Below, piece after piece: positions 33,356-42,514 of a stretch of 64,000 bases of DNA (position 1 is its first letter; the number at the start of each line of letters is the position of its first letter). The DNA is taken from positions 124,001 through 188,000 of the forward strand of contig NZ_NIRS01000009.1 of NCBI RefSeq assembly GCF_002934665.1, read 5' to 3'. The DNA comes from Pseudomonas laurylsulfatiphila (GTDB lineage Bacteria > Pseudomonadota > Gammaproteobacteria > Pseudomonadales > Pseudomonadaceae). The position numbers and the translations under genes were made by a program. A model generated the notes under the pieces. It searched no databases, had not been told where the DNA came from, and was given only the letters and a program-made list of their open reading frames with translations.

Positions 33356-34276
33356 TGGGTGTGATCTTTCGGATTTCGCAGTGAGTTGTTCGCGGCAATA
33401 GTCGGCAAACAACTGCGCCGGTTTGGTCAGTTGCCCGCGCTTGAGCCAGGCCGCCACCAGCCCGGAGCCGGTGACGTCTTCGGCGATGTCGACGCACACC
33501 ACTTTCTGCCCGTCGTAGGTGCACTCCGAATGCGGCTTGGTCACCAGGATCGAGAAACCAAAACCTTGTCCGACCATGCCGCGCACCATCTCGATCGATG
33601 GCGAGCTGAAGGCAATGCGCGGGGTCAGGTCCAGCTCTTCGAACAGGCTGACGAAATAGGTCCGGCTCGGCTGCACGTCCAAAAGAATCATCGGCTCCAG
33701 GCACAGGTCCCGCAGCGAGACTTGTGCCTGCTGGGCAAAACGGTGATCGGCCGGCAGCAGCGCATAAGGCCGTTGCGCCGGCATCAAGGGTTCGGTTGCG
33801 ATGGTGCCGTCGAGATCGTGCTCATAGAGGATCGCCAGATCGAAGGCGCCGGAGGTCAGGCCCTGCACCAGTTCTTGCTGCTCGCCGTCGCGGATGCGGA
33901 TTTCCACCCCCGGGTACAACGCCGAAAACCCGGCGATCAATTGCGGCAGGTACAGCGGCGCGACGGTTTCGAAGCAGCCGATATCGATCTGCCCGGACAC
34001 TACATCGTTGTCGGCCAGGGCGTTCTGCTCGAACTCCTTGGCCATGCGCAGCAGTTCCTGGGCCTTGCGGTAGAAGCGTGCACCGCTGGGCGTCAATGAC
34101 ACGCCCTGGGCGTGATGGCGAATCAGCAGTTGCACGCCGAAGCTGTCTTCCAGCCCTTTGATGGCCGTGGAGATCGACGGCTGGGCGATGTACAGCTTGC
34201 GCGAGGCCTCGGCGACGCTGCCGCACTCGACGGTGGTGATGAAGTATTTCAGTTGACGCAGATTGTAGGCAGCCAC
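33347..34276 (-). CDS. LysR family regulator, divergent from the amine-catabolic operon
   Basis: A 309-residue LysR-type regulator. Helix-turn-helix at about residues 6-65 (LRQLKYFITTVECGSVAEASRKLYIAQPSIST shape), then a co-inducer domain (DIGCFETVAPLYLPQLIAGF onwards). No ATG gives the family start; the GTG at 34276, with GAGG six bases upstream, gives VAAYNLRQLKYF and is preferred. The 226 bases to the aldehyde dehydrogenase gene contain a good LysR-type inverted repeat, so it probably controls that operon in response to the substrate. The last 9 bases overlap a REP copy. Confidence 0.93.
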   Translation of the reverse strand: MAAYNLRQLKYFITTVECGSVAEASRKLYIAQPSISTAIKGLEDSFGVQLLIRHHAQGVSLTPSGARFYRKAQELLRMAKEFEQNALADNDVVSGQIDIGCFETVAPLYLPQLIAGFSALYPGVEIRIRDGEQQELVQGLTSGAFDLAILYEHDLDGTIATEPLMPAQRPYALLPADHRFAQQAQVSLRDLCLEPMILLDVQPSRTYFVSLFEELDLTPRIAFSSPSIEMVRGMVGQGFGFSILVTKPHSECTYDGQKVVCVDIAEDVTGSGLVAAWLKRGQLTKPAQLFADYCREQLTAKSERSHPPL

Positions 34277-34353
34277 AGCAAACCTCGGGGGAGAACGAAT
34301 CAGGCATCCAGGCAATTTGCGCGCCACCCCTATCCGCTCGGGTAGCGATTTGT

Positions 34354-34374
34354 TGTGGTTGAACAATAACCACA
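34354..34374. promoter_or_regulatory. Candidate LysR operator
   Basis: TGTGGTT (34354-34360) and AACCACA (34368-34374) are perfect 7-base inverted arms around 7 bases, containing the T-N11-A layout of LysR sites. It lies midway between the LysR start (34276) and the dehydrogenase start (34503). Confidence 0.6.
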
Positions 34375-34502
34375 TGCTGCGCCAGAAGGGAGATTGGCTA
34401 CGTAGTTTTTTCTTGGCCTGCGAACACATTTTTACTGGTTTTCCACCGCTCGGGCCTGAGCGACTATCCAATACACAAGAATGTCCTCTGGAGCATCCGA
34501 AC

Positions 34503-35993
34503 GTGTTCGAGCTTGAGTATTGGCAACGCAAAGCCGCTTCCCTGCGGTTTCCCGACCAGGCCGTGATCGATGGTCAGCGCCGAGCGGCGCAATCGGGGCA
34601 GACTTTCGCCGCGATCAACCCCGCCACCGGGCAATGCCTGGCCAATGTCACGGCCTGTGGCGAGGAAGATGTGAACGCGGCGGTGCGCAATGCGCGGCAA
34701 GTGTTTGAAGCCGGCACCTGGTCGGCACGTTCGCCGACCGAACGTAAACAAGTGCTATTGCGCCTGGCCGAGTTGATCCTCGAAAACCGTGAAGAACTGG
34801 CGCTGCTCGATTCGCTGAACATGGGCAAGCCCGTCACGGATGCCTACAACATCGATGTGCCGGGTGCTGCCGGGGTGTTCCGCTGGTACGCCGAGAGCCT
34901 CGACAAACTCTACGATCAGGTCGCACCGAGTGCGCAGAACGTGCTGGCGACCATCACCCGCGAAGCCCTCGGCGTGGTGGCTGCCGTGGTGCCGTGGAAT
35001 TTTCCGCTGGACATGGCCGCGTGGAAACTCGCCCCGGCCCTGGCCGCGGGTAACTCGGTGATTCTCAAACCGGCCGAGCAGTCGCCGTTTTCGGCCTTGC
35101 GTCTGGCGGAGCTGGCGCTTGAAGCCGGTGTGCCTGCGGGTGTGTTGAACGTGCTGCCGGGCCTGGGCGAGCAAACCGGCAAGGCCCTCGGCCTGCACCC
35201 GGACGTCGATTGCCTGGTGTTCACCGGCTCCACCGAAGTCGGCAAATATTTCATGCAGTACTCGGCCCAGTCGAACCTGAAACAGGTGTGGCTGGAGTGC
35301 GGCGGCAAGAGCGCCAACCTGGTGTTTGCCGATTGTCAGGATCTGGACCTGGCTGCCGAAAAAGCCGCGTTCGGCATCTTCTTCAATCAGGGCGAAGTCT
35401 GCTCGGCCAACTCGCGGTTACTGGTACAGCGCTCGATTCATGACGCGTTCGTCGAACGCCTCAAGGCCCAGGCTGAACGCTGGTTGCCGGGCGATCCGCT
35501 GGACCCGTCGAGCGCTGCCGGGGCTATCGTCGACAGCCGTCAGACCGCGCGCATCATGAAGTTCATCCAGCAGGCCGAGCAGCAAGGTGCGACCAAGGTT
35601 TGTGGTGGTCGGCAGTCGATCTTCAATGGCTCCGACAACTTCATCCAGCCGACGATCTTTACCGGCGTGACGCCGGACATGCCGCTGTTTCGCGACGAAG
35701 TATTCGGCCCGGTTCTGGCCGTCACCGCGTTCGACGACGAGGCCCATGCATTGCAATTGGCCAACGACAGCGTCTACGGTCTGGCGGCTTCGCTGTGGAC
35801 CGATGACCTCAACCGTGCCCACCGCGTGGCGCGACAATTGCGAGCGGGCACAGTGTCGGTCAACAGCGTCGATGCACTGGACGTGACCGTACCTTTTGGC
35901 GGCGGCAAGCAGTCCGGTTTCGGCCGCGACCTGTCCCTGCATTCATTCGATAAATACACCCAGTTGAAGACCACCTGGTTTCAATTGCGCTGA
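34503..35993 (+). CDS. Aldehyde dehydrogenase (PuuC/KauB type)
   Basis: NAD(P)-dependent oxidation of an aldehyde to an acid, here probably the omega-amino aldehyde left by the adjacent aminotransferase. The protein has 496 residues from the GTG at 34503 (GGAG nine bases upstream); the open frame continues upstream without family similarity. Cofactor motifs VVPWNFPLDM and FTGSTEVGK, general base Glu in LECGGKSANLV and nucleophile Cys in NQGEVCSANSR are all present. The closest relatives by eye are the gamma-Glu-gamma-aminobutyraldehyde (PuuC) and KauB dehydrogenases. It is 21 bases upstream of the aminotransferase gene. Confidence 0.92.
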   Translation: MFELEYWQRKAASLRFPDQAVIDGQRRAAQSGQTFAAINPATGQCLANVTACGEEDVNAAVRNARQVFEAGTWSARSPTERKQVLLRLAELILENREELALLDSLNMGKPVTDAYNIDVPGAAGVFRWYAESLDKLYDQVAPSAQNVLATITREALGVVAAVVPWNFPLDMAAWKLAPALAAGNSVILKPAEQSPFSALRLAELALEAGVPAGVLNVLPGLGEQTGKALGLHPDVDCLVFTGSTEVGKYFMQYSAQSNLKQVWLECGGKSANLVFADCQDLDLAAEKAAFGIFFNQGEVCSANSRLLVQRSIHDAFVERLKAQAERWLPGDPLDPSSAAGAIVDSRQTARIMKFIQQAEQQGATKVCGGRQSIFNGSDNFIQPTIFTGVTPDMPLFRDEVFGPVLAVTAFDDEAHALQLANDSVYGLAASLWTDDLNRAHRVARQLRAGTVSVNSVDALDVTVPFGGGKQSGFGRDLSLHSFDKYTQLKTTWFQLR

Positions 35994-36014
35994 TAACAAA
36001 ACGGAGAACAGGCG

Positions 36015-37385
36015 ATGACCACACCACGTGAAACCCGCGACTACCAGGCCGCCGACGCTGCGCACCACATCCATGCGTTCGTCGATCAGAAAGCCCTCAA
36101 CGACGAGGGGCCACGGGTGATGGTCCGTGGCGAGCGCCTGCACCTGTGGGACAACGATGGCCGCCGTTACCTCGACGGCATGTCCGGGCTGTGGTGCACC
36201 AACCTCGGTTATGGACGCAAGGACCTGGCGGCTGCGGCGAGCCAGCAACTGGAGCAGCTGCCGTACTACAACATGTTTTTCCACACCACCCACCCGCAAG
36301 TGATCGAGTTGTCCGAGCTGTTGTTCAGCCTGCTGCCGGGGCATTACAGCCACGCGATCTACACCAACTCCGGTTCCGAGGCCAACGAGGTGTTGATCCG
36401 CACGGTACGGCGTTACTGGCAGGTGCTCGGCAAGCCCGAGAAGAAAATCATGATCGGCCGCTGGAACGGCTACCACGGTTCGACCCTGGCCGCGACGGCG
36501 CTGGGCGGCATGAAATTCATGCACGAAATGGGCGGCATGATTCCGGACATCGAACACATCGACGAGCCGTACTTCTTCGCTCACGAAGGCAACCTGACGC
36601 CGGCCGAATTCGGTCTGCGCGCGGCACAGCAACTGGAAGCGAAGATTCTCGAACTGGGTGCGGACAAGGTCGCAGGCTTCATCGCCGAACCCTTCCAGGG
36701 GGCCGGCGGGATGATCTTCCCGCCGGAAAGCTACTGGCCGGAAATCCAGCGCATCTGCCGCAAGTACGATGTGCTGCTGTGCGCCGATGAAGTGATCGGC
36801 GGCTTCGGTCGTACCGGCGAATGGTTCGCCCACGAGTACTTCGGTTTCGAGCCGGACACTCTGTCCATCGCCAAGGGCCTGACCTCGGGCTACATCCCCA
36901 TGGGCGGCTTGATCCTGTCGAAGAAAATGGCCTCGGTGCTGGTGGAGCAGGGCGGTGTGTTTGCCCACGGCCTGACCTATTCCGGGCACCCAGTGGCGGC
37001 GGCGGTGGCGATTGCCAACCTCAAGGCCCTACGCGATGAAGGCGTGGTGACGCGGGTCAAGGACGACATCGGCCCGTACCTGCAACAGTGCCTGCGCGAA
37101 GTGTTCGGCAAGCACCCGTTGGTGGGCGATATCCAGGGCACCGGCATGGTTGCGGCGCTGCAACTGGCCGAAGACAAATCCACGCGCAAGCGCTTCGCCA
37201 ATGAGAACGACATCGCCTGGCGCTGCCGTACGATTGGCTTCGAGGAAGGGGTGATCATTCGTTCGACATTGGGCCGGATGATCATGGCGCCGGCGTTGAT
37301 TGCCAGCCGAGAAGAGATTGACGAACTGATCGCCAAGACCTTGAAAGCGGTGGATCGAACGGCGCAGGAATACGGCCGGCTCTGA
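36015..37385 (+). CDS. Class III omega-aminotransferase (SpuC-like)
   Basis: PLP-dependent transfer of a terminal amino group, with pyruvate as the likely acceptor by family analogy. The protein has 456 residues and follows the SpuC (putrescine-pyruvate aminotransferase) pattern: WDNDGRRYLDGMSGLWCTNLGYGRKDL, TNSGSEANEVLIRTVRRYW, RWNGYHGSTLAATALGG, the PLP Asp in LCADEVIGGFGRTG and the Schiff-base Lys in SIAKGLTSGYIPMGG. Its place between an aldehyde dehydrogenase and an ABC importer supports deamination of an imported amine. Taurine-, beta-alanine- or polyamine-type substrates are all possible. Confidence 0.92.
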   Translation: MTTPRETRDYQAADAAHHIHAFVDQKALNDEGPRVMVRGERLHLWDNDGRRYLDGMSGLWCTNLGYGRKDLAAAASQQLEQLPYYNMFFHTTHPQVIELSELLFSLLPGHYSHAIYTNSGSEANEVLIRTVRRYWQVLGKPEKKIMIGRWNGYHGSTLAATALGGMKFMHEMGGMIPDIEHIDEPYFFAHEGNLTPAEFGLRAAQQLEAKILELGADKVAGFIAEPFQGAGGMIFPPESYWPEIQRICRKYDVLLCADEVIGGFGRTGEWFAHEYFGFEPDTLSIAKGLTSGYIPMGGLILSKKMASVLVEQGGVFAHGLTYSGHPVAAAVAIANLKALRDEGVVTRVKDDIGPYLQQCLREVFGKHPLVGDIQGTGMVAALQLAEDKSTRKRFANENDIAWRCRTIGFEEGVIIRSTLGRMIMAPALIASREEIDELIAKTLKAVDRTAQEYGRL

Positions 37386-37780
37386 CATCACCTGAAGGTC
37401 CTGCGGACCTTATTCGCGAGCAGGCTCGCTCCCACATTGGATTTGTGTCGATCTCAGTAATAGGGTCGGCATAGACCCCCTGTGGGAGCGAGCCTGCTCG
37501 CGAATGCTATTGACCATTCGACACATTTTTCATGCCTTGCACTGACCTTGTGCATCCTCGCCATTGGCGCCTTTTGGCGGTGCGCGCTAACGAGTTTTTT
37601 CATCGTTCGCATCCACATATTTCCTCATTTTCCTAATCCCGCCCTTGAGCCAACATCGATCTCGCCAGCCCGCCGAATGCTGCCCGCCGAAGGGTCCCTC
37701 AGAGACCACAGGTTGCAGCCGATTCAGGGCTCGCCGTACTGCCCATGACAAAACTAAATCAACAGCTTTGGGAGTGCTCC
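37386..37780. other. Intergenic region before the ABC transporter genes
   Basis: These 395 bases hold a class C REP pair (37412-37505) followed by about 270 AT-richer bases that should contain the promoter of the binding-protein gene. Short open frames here have no recognisable product. No sigma-54 type GG-N10-GC element was seen with confidence. Confidence 0.6.
37412..37505. repeat. REP-like pair, class C
   Basis: ATTCGCGAGCAGGCTCGCTC on the left and TGTGGGAGCGAGCCTGCTCG on the right are inverted copies about 45 bases apart. They separate the aminotransferase gene from the ABC genes. Confidence 0.92.
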
Positions 37781-38767
37781 ATGATCAAGTCCTTGCTTAC
37801 GTGCGTTGTCCATCCACTGGCGGTCACCGCCATCGCCGCGACGGTCGCCACCAGCGCCCAGGCCGGCACCCTGTCCATCGGCCATACCACCTGGGTCGGC
37901 TACGGCACCCTGTACCTGGCCCAGGACCTGGGCTACTTCAAGGAAAACGGTTTGACCGTCGAATTGCCGGTGGTCGAAGAAGCGGCGATGTACATGGCCG
38001 CACAAGCTTCCGGCGAATTGTCCGGCTCGGCGTCGACCATCGACGAGGTGCTCAAGTACCGTCCGCAATTCTGCTTCAAGGCCGTGGCCGCGCTGGACGA
38101 CAGCCATGGTGGCGACGGCGTGCTGGTAGGCAAGGACGTCAAGAGCTTGCAAGAGCTCAAAGGCAAGGCCGTGGCGGTCAACGAAGGGTCGACCTCGCAG
38201 TTCTGGTTGTCGTATCTGCTGAAAAAGAACGGCATGAAAATGAGCGACATTACCGTTCAGAACATGACGGCCGACGATGCCGCCACCGCGTTCATTGCCG
38301 GTCGGGTACCCGCTGCCGTGACCTGGGAGCCGCACCTGTCGATGGTGCGCGACAAGCAGCAGGGCAAGGTGCTGGTCGACAGCAGCAGTACACCGGGGGT
38401 GATCGTCGACGTGGTGGCGCTGAACTGCACCGTCATCGAAAAACAGCCGGAAGACGTCAAGGCACTGGTGGCCGGTTTGTACAAAGCCGTGCAGTACACC
38501 AAGGATCATCCACAGGAAGCCTACAAAATCATGGCCAAGGGTGTCGGTGGTTACCTGGCCGATCCGAAGGAGCTCGAAGCGGCCGCCCAGGGCGTGCGTT
38601 TCTACGATCAGGCCATGAGCGAAAAACTGCTGGGTTCGCCGGGCAATCCGGGTGACAGCGCACCGCTGATCAAACTGGCCAACGAGACCGCCAGCGAGCT
38701 GCAAGGCAAGCCCTACAACGTCAGCAATGACGACCTGATCGACAACCGTTTCGTCACCCCGCTCTAG
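37781..38767 (+). CDS. NitT/TauT-type ABC transporter, periplasmic binding protein
   Basis: Periplasmic receptor of a small-molecule importer. The protein has 328 residues from the ATG at 37781, after TTGGGAGTGCTCC. The signal peptide covers about 1-28 (TVATSAQA). The NMT1/SsuA-like fold is seen in LSIGHTTWVGYGTLYLAQDLGYFKENGL, then EEAAMYMAAQASGELSGSASTIDEVLKY and VAVNEGSTSQFWLSYLLKK. It begins the binding protein-permease-ATPase set. The ligand cannot be told from sequence; aliphatic sulfonates, taurine, nitrate and pyrimidine precursors are all carried by this family. Confidence 0.92.
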   Translation: MIKSLLTCVVHPLAVTAIAATVATSAQAGTLSIGHTTWVGYGTLYLAQDLGYFKENGLTVELPVVEEAAMYMAAQASGELSGSASTIDEVLKYRPQFCFKAVAALDDSHGGDGVLVGKDVKSLQELKGKAVAVNEGSTSQFWLSYLLKKNGMKMSDITVQNMTADDAATAFIAGRVPAAVTWEPHLSMVRDKQQGKVLVDSSSTPGVIVDVVALNCTVIEKQPEDVKALVAGLYKAVQYTKDHPQEAYKIMAKGVGGYLADPKELEAAAQGVRFYDQAMSEKLLGSPGNPGDSAPLIKLANETASELQGKPYNVSNDDLIDNRFVTPL

Positions 38768-38775
38768 GAGGCTGC

Positions 38776-39579
38776 ATGTTCAAGCGCAATTCGTGGCTGA
38801 GCCGCTGCATCACGCCCAAGACCGGTTTGCCGGTCTCGGTGATCTGGAGCGCGAGCGGCCTGGCCTGGGTGCTGTTGGTCGGCCTGTGGGCCGGGTTGTC
38901 CTACGGCGGTGTAGTGCCGGGCATGTTCCTGCCGACGCCGGGCGCGGTGGTCGAGGCCGCTGTGCGCCTGGGTCGCGACGGCACCCTCGGCCAGCATGTG
39001 TGGGCCAGCGTCGAAGTGGTGATGGTCGGTTTCATCGTGTCGTCCCTGGTGGCCGTGCCGCTGGGACTGTTGATGGGCAGTTTCCGTATCGTCCAGGCGT
39101 TCCTGGAGCCGATGGTCAATTTCATTCGCTACCTGCCGGTGACTTCGTTCGTACCGCTGTTCATCCTGTGGATCGGCATCGGTCTGGAGCAGCGGGTCTC
39201 GGTGATCATTTTCGGTGTGTTCTTCCAGCAATTGGTGATGATCGCGGACGTGTCCAAAGGCATCTCCAAGGACCTGATCAACGCCTCCTATACCCTCGGC
39301 TCGAACCGTCGTGACGCGGTGCTGCATGTGATCGCCCCGGCTTCCCTGCCAGGTGTGCTCGACACCCTGCGGGTGACCATGGGCTGGGCCTGGACTTACC
39401 TGGTGGTGGCTGAACTGGTCGCCGCTTCCAGTGGCCTGGGTTACCTGAGCCTCAAGGCCATGCGTGGCTTCCAGGTGGATGTGATTTTCCTCGCCATCGC
39501 GATCATCGGCCTGCTGGGCCTGGTCACCGATCAACTGTTCCGTTTCCTACGTCTGAGGATTACCGCATGGGCTCAGTAA
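38776..39579 (+). CDS. NitT/TauT-type ABC transporter, permease
   Basis: Inner-membrane subunit of the same importer. The protein has 267 residues and about six membrane helices. The BPD_transp_1 coupling motif is visible as EAA-like SYTLGSNRRDAVLHVIAPASLPG near residue 175. The closest pattern is SsuC/TauC. It starts 8 bases after the binding-protein stop and overlaps the ATPase gene by 13 bases, which points to translational coupling. Confidence 0.93.
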   Translation: MFKRNSWLSRCITPKTGLPVSVIWSASGLAWVLLVGLWAGLSYGGVVPGMFLPTPGAVVEAAVRLGRDGTLGQHVWASVEVVMVGFIVSSLVAVPLGLLMGSFRIVQAFLEPMVNFIRYLPVTSFVPLFILWIGIGLEQRVSVIIFGVFFQQLVMIADVSKGISKDLINASYTLGSNRRDAVLHVIAPASLPGVLDTLRVTMGWAWTYLVVAELVAASSGLGYLSLKAMRGFQVDVIFLAIAIIGLLGLVTDQLFRFLRLRITAWAQ

Positions 39580-40400
39580 CCGCCGCCACTCATCGTTTTG
39601 TCGCCCCTCAGGCTGCCCCGGTGAACGCGCCTCGGCTGCAGGTGGACAAGGTCAGCCTGCGTTACAAGAAGCCGGATGGCGGAACCTTTACCGCGTTGGA
39701 AGAAGTGTCGTTTGAGGTGCCGGACCAGCAATTTGCCGTACTGGTGGGGCCGTCGGGTTGCGGCAAATCGAGCCTGCTGTACCTCACCGCCGGCCTGGCC
39801 GACCCGACGTCGGGGGAGATCTACGTCGGCGGTCAACAGGTGGAAGGCCCCGGCGCGGATCGCGGCATGGTGTTCCAGAGCTACACGCTGTTCCCGTGGC
39901 TGACCGTGCGACAGAACGTCGAGTTCGGCCTCAAGCGGCGCGGCATGCCGGCGGCGCAGCGCAAGGATATTGTCGACTACTACGTCAATGAAGTGGGCCT
40001 GAGCGGCTTTGCCGACAACTACGCCAAGCAGTTGTCCGGCGGGATGATGCAGCGCGTCGCCATCGCCCGCGCGCTGGCCAACGACCCGCAGATCCTGCTA
40101 ATGGACGAACCCTTCGGCGCCCTCGATAGCCAGACGCGCCTGCAAATGCAGCAGTTGTTGCTGCGGGTGTGGGGCAACAGCAAGAAGACCGTGTTGTTCG
40201 TGACCCACGACATCGACGAGGCGATTCTGCTCGGCGACCGGGTCTACGTCATGGGCGCCAGGCCGGGGCGGATCAAACAGATCCTCGACGTGCCGATCGA
40301 ACGTCCGCGCAACCTGGACATGGTCATGGAACGCTCATTCATCGAGATGAAGCGCGAGATCTTCGGGCTGCTGCATGATGATCTGGAGGAGGTGCATTAA
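39567..40400 (+). CDS. NitT/TauT-type ABC transporter, ATPase
   Basis: Cytoplasmic motor of the importer. The protein has 277 residues, with Walker A GPSGCGKSS (61-69), Q-loop in VFQSYTLFPWLTV, signature LSGGMMQRV, Walker B ILLMDEPFGALD and the switch His in VTHDIDEA. About 25 extra N-terminal residues precede the nucleotide-binding domain. It is most like SsuB/TauB. It ends the operon; a class B REP pair follows. Confidence 0.95.
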   Translation: MGSVTAATHRFVAPQAAPVNAPRLQVDKVSLRYKKPDGGTFTALEEVSFEVPDQQFAVLVGPSGCGKSSLLYLTAGLADPTSGEIYVGGQQVEGPGADRGMVFQSYTLFPWLTVRQNVEFGLKRRGMPAAQRKDIVDYYVNEVGLSGFADNYAKQLSGGMMQRVAIARALANDPQILLMDEPFGALDSQTRLQMQQLLLRVWGNSKKTVLFVTHDIDEAILLGDRVYVMGARPGRIKQILDVPIERPRNLDMVMERSFIEMKREIFGLLHDDLEEVH

Positions 40401-40415
40401 GTCGCAAATGCACAC

Positions 40416-40503
40416 CCCCTGTAGGAGCCGGCTTGCCGGCGATCCAGGCGACGCGGTGTGTCAGGCAGGCCGCCATCGCTGGCAAGCCAGCTCCTACAGG
40501 GGG
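40416..40503. repeat. REP-like pair, class B
   Basis: CCCCTGTAGGAGCCGGCTTG and the inverted CTGGCAAGCCAGCTCCTACA copy lie between the converging ABC operon and the EEP gene. The two arms differ in the inner bases (GCCGGC against GCTGGC), so they are not from a perfect duplication. Confidence 0.9.
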
Positions 40504-40514
40504 GGGATTCGGAA

Positions 40515-41594
40515 TCAGGGCGCAACCGGCAACAGGAAGCGGGCAATCACCGGCAAGTGATCGGAGATGCGCAACGTATCGTCCTGCCGAACCATGGCCT
40601 CCACCCGTTTGATCCGCGGACTGTAGAACAGGTAGTCGACGGTCCGGTCCGGGCCGTTCAGCCCGGGATCGTTCGGGTAGTGGGTCAGCCAGCGCTCGCG
40701 GTCGATCCCGCTGGCTTCGTTGTTGGTCGGGATCATCGGGTACTTGTCCCACAGCAGGTGCAACGGGCTGTCGGCGGAGTAGGGCGCGCGTTGCGCATCG
40801 GACAGGCGTCGATACTGACCCAGCGGCAACTGGTTGAAATCCCCTCCGATCAACCACGGCGTGCCACGGCTTTCGAGCTTATCGAGGGTCCTGGCCACGG
40901 CGTTCATCTGGTTTTGCAAGGTGTTGTCGGCTTGGGCCGCACGCTCCAGATGGGTATTGAGCACCGCCATCTGCCCACCGTCACTCAACGGCAAGTAACT
41001 CACCAGCAAGGCGTTTCTGGGTTTGAATTGGCGACTGAGCGGATTGCCCGAGACGACGGGCAGTTGCAGGCGTTGGGCATGTTCGATCTGGTAACGGCTC
41101 AGGGTTGCCAGTTGCCGGCCGACGCTGCCGAAAATATGCGGGTCCGGGACGAAATCGGCCTTCCAGTCGAAGGCGCTGACGTTGCATGGGTACAAATCGG
41201 CGAGCCGTTCTTGCAGCAATTTGAGCTGGTGCTGGTAATCGCTGGCCTTGGCGCCGTCGTCCAGCTCCTGCAACAGCACGATGTCCGGTTGTTCGTCGCG
41301 AATCACCCGCGCCACTTCGTCAAGGCTGAAGGCCATGTCTTCCGCTGTGGGGCGTTCGTCGGTACCGGCGGCCAGGTCATTCCAGAACACGTAACGCTTG
41401 CCGGCCAGGTATTGGACGTTCCAGGTCATCACTTTCAGTGCCTGCCCGGGGACTAGGGTAGGGGCCTGGGCACTGCAACTGACGGGCAACTCTTCTTTGG
41501 CGTCGGGGCGCCAGGTCAGGCTGTAGGCCATCACGGCGATCAGGCCGATCACGATCAGCAGGCCCAGCAGGGTGTGGCGCAGTAGACGGGTCAT
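40515..41594 (-). CDS. Membrane-anchored endonuclease/exonuclease/phosphatase (EEP) family protein
   Basis: A 359-residue protein with one N-terminal membrane segment (about 7-25) and an EEP domain that probably faces the periplasm. Catalytic-type motifs are MTWNVQYLAG, the metal Glu in IVLLQELDD, NTHLERAAQ, GGDFNQLPLG and the terminal ISDHLPVIA. EEP enzymes cleave phosphodiesters in DNA, RNA or phospholipids; I cannot choose among these. The ATG at 41594 gives the membrane anchor start MTRLLRHTLLGL. It is 66 bases downstream of the YciC-like gene on the same strand. Confidence 0.9.
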   Translation of the reverse strand: MTRLLRHTLLGLLIVIGLIAVMAYSLTWRPDAKEELPVSCSAQAPTLVPGQALKVMTWNVQYLAGKRYVFWNDLAAGTDERPTAEDMAFSLDEVARVIRDEQPDIVLLQELDDGAKASDYQHQLKLLQERLADLYPCNVSAFDWKADFVPDPHIFGSVGRQLATLSRYQIEHAQRLQLPVVSGNPLSRQFKPRNALLVSYLPLSDGGQMAVLNTHLERAAQADNTLQNQMNAVARTLDKLESRGTPWLIGGDFNQLPLGQYRRLSDAQRAPYSADSPLHLLWDKYPMIPTNNEASGIDRERWLTHYPNDPGLNGPDRTVDYLFYSPRIKRVEAMVRQDDTLRISDHLPVIARFLLPVAP

Positions 41595-41660
41595 GGCTCG
41601 GCTTATTGGCGTTGCAAAATTGTTCCCGAGCATACCCGAGAGCGATGGGCGCGCCCAACG

Positions 41661-42335
41661 TCAGAGCGAGCTGCCATTTCTCTCAGGCAACGGGTTGATC
41701 AGCATGAACAAACGGAACAGCACCACGCTGGTAAACAGCTGCAGGAAACTGTGGGCGCTGTCGATCAGCAGCGAGATCACCGGGTTCTGCGGTTCGGGGT
41801 ACACCGCCAGGGTCGCCCCCTTGAGCAGCCACAGCGGCCCCATCACACACAGAATGCACAGCAGGATGCGCAGGAAGTGACCTTGGGTCATGCGCAGGCT
41901 TTCCTTCATGGCCGCCAGCGGCGCCATGCCGCGCAGCACCAGCAGGTATTCGCCAAACGCCAGGGTCACCATCAGATAGATACCCGGCAGGAAATACAGC
42001 GACAGGCCCAGCAGAATCAGCACGGTATTGAGCGCCGTCAGCAGGGCGAAACGCGGCCACAGGCTCGCCGCCATCGCCAGCAGGTCGCGGTTGCGCGGCG
42101 ACTCGCCCCGGCTGCGAGCATCGAGAAACAGAATCAGCGCGGCGGTGTACAACGGGTACACCAGCAAGCCGACAATCACGCTGATGCCGGGGAAACTGTC
42201 CGGCTCGGTGGAGTGGTCGACCACTTGTTGCAGCAACGCCTCCAGGATCACCAGCGGCAGGCACAGCTGCGCGATCTGGCCCAGATTGCGCTTGAAGAAA
42301 TACAGGGAGTCACGCAGCACATCTAACGGATTCAT
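41661..42335 (-). CDS. YciC/UPF0259-like integral membrane protein
   Basis: A 224-residue inner-membrane protein with about six hydrophobic segments. It begins MNPLDVLRDSLYFFKRNLGQIAQLCLPL, the start typical of YciC-type proteins, and ends with a short polar tail. The ATG at 42335 is chosen because the upstream extension is basic and unlike the family. Function is unknown; the E. coli homologue is linked to envelope homeostasis by position only. It is upstream of the EEP gene and may be co-transcribed with it. Confidence 0.85.
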   Translation of the reverse strand: MNPLDVLRDSLYFFKRNLGQIAQLCLPLVILEALLQQVVDHSTEPDSFPGISVIVGLLVYPLYTAALILFLDARSRGESPRNRDLLAMAASLWPRFALLTALNTVLILLGLSLYFLPGIYLMVTLAFGEYLLVLRGMAPLAAMKESLRMTQGHFLRILLCILCVMGPLWLLKGATLAVYPEPQNPVISLLIDSAHSFLQLFTSVVLFRLFMLINPLPERNGSSL

Positions 42336-42514
42336 CGATTGGTATCGCAGGTTGAAAGCAGTGGCCCACTTTAACCGATCAAGTGCCGGGAGACGCAAAC
42401 GTAAACGTTCAGTAAAGGTCAATTGAAACAGTTTGTTTCAGCCTCCATTAAGGTCGGGCACCTTATCCTCATTGGATAAAGGCAACGATTTTTCCGGCAA
42501 TCTACGAGGTCGCC

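Noticed and set aside
37507..37780. Sigma-54 promoter before the ABC binding-protein gene
   Set aside because: GG and GC doublets occur but not at the required spacing with the flanking consensus.
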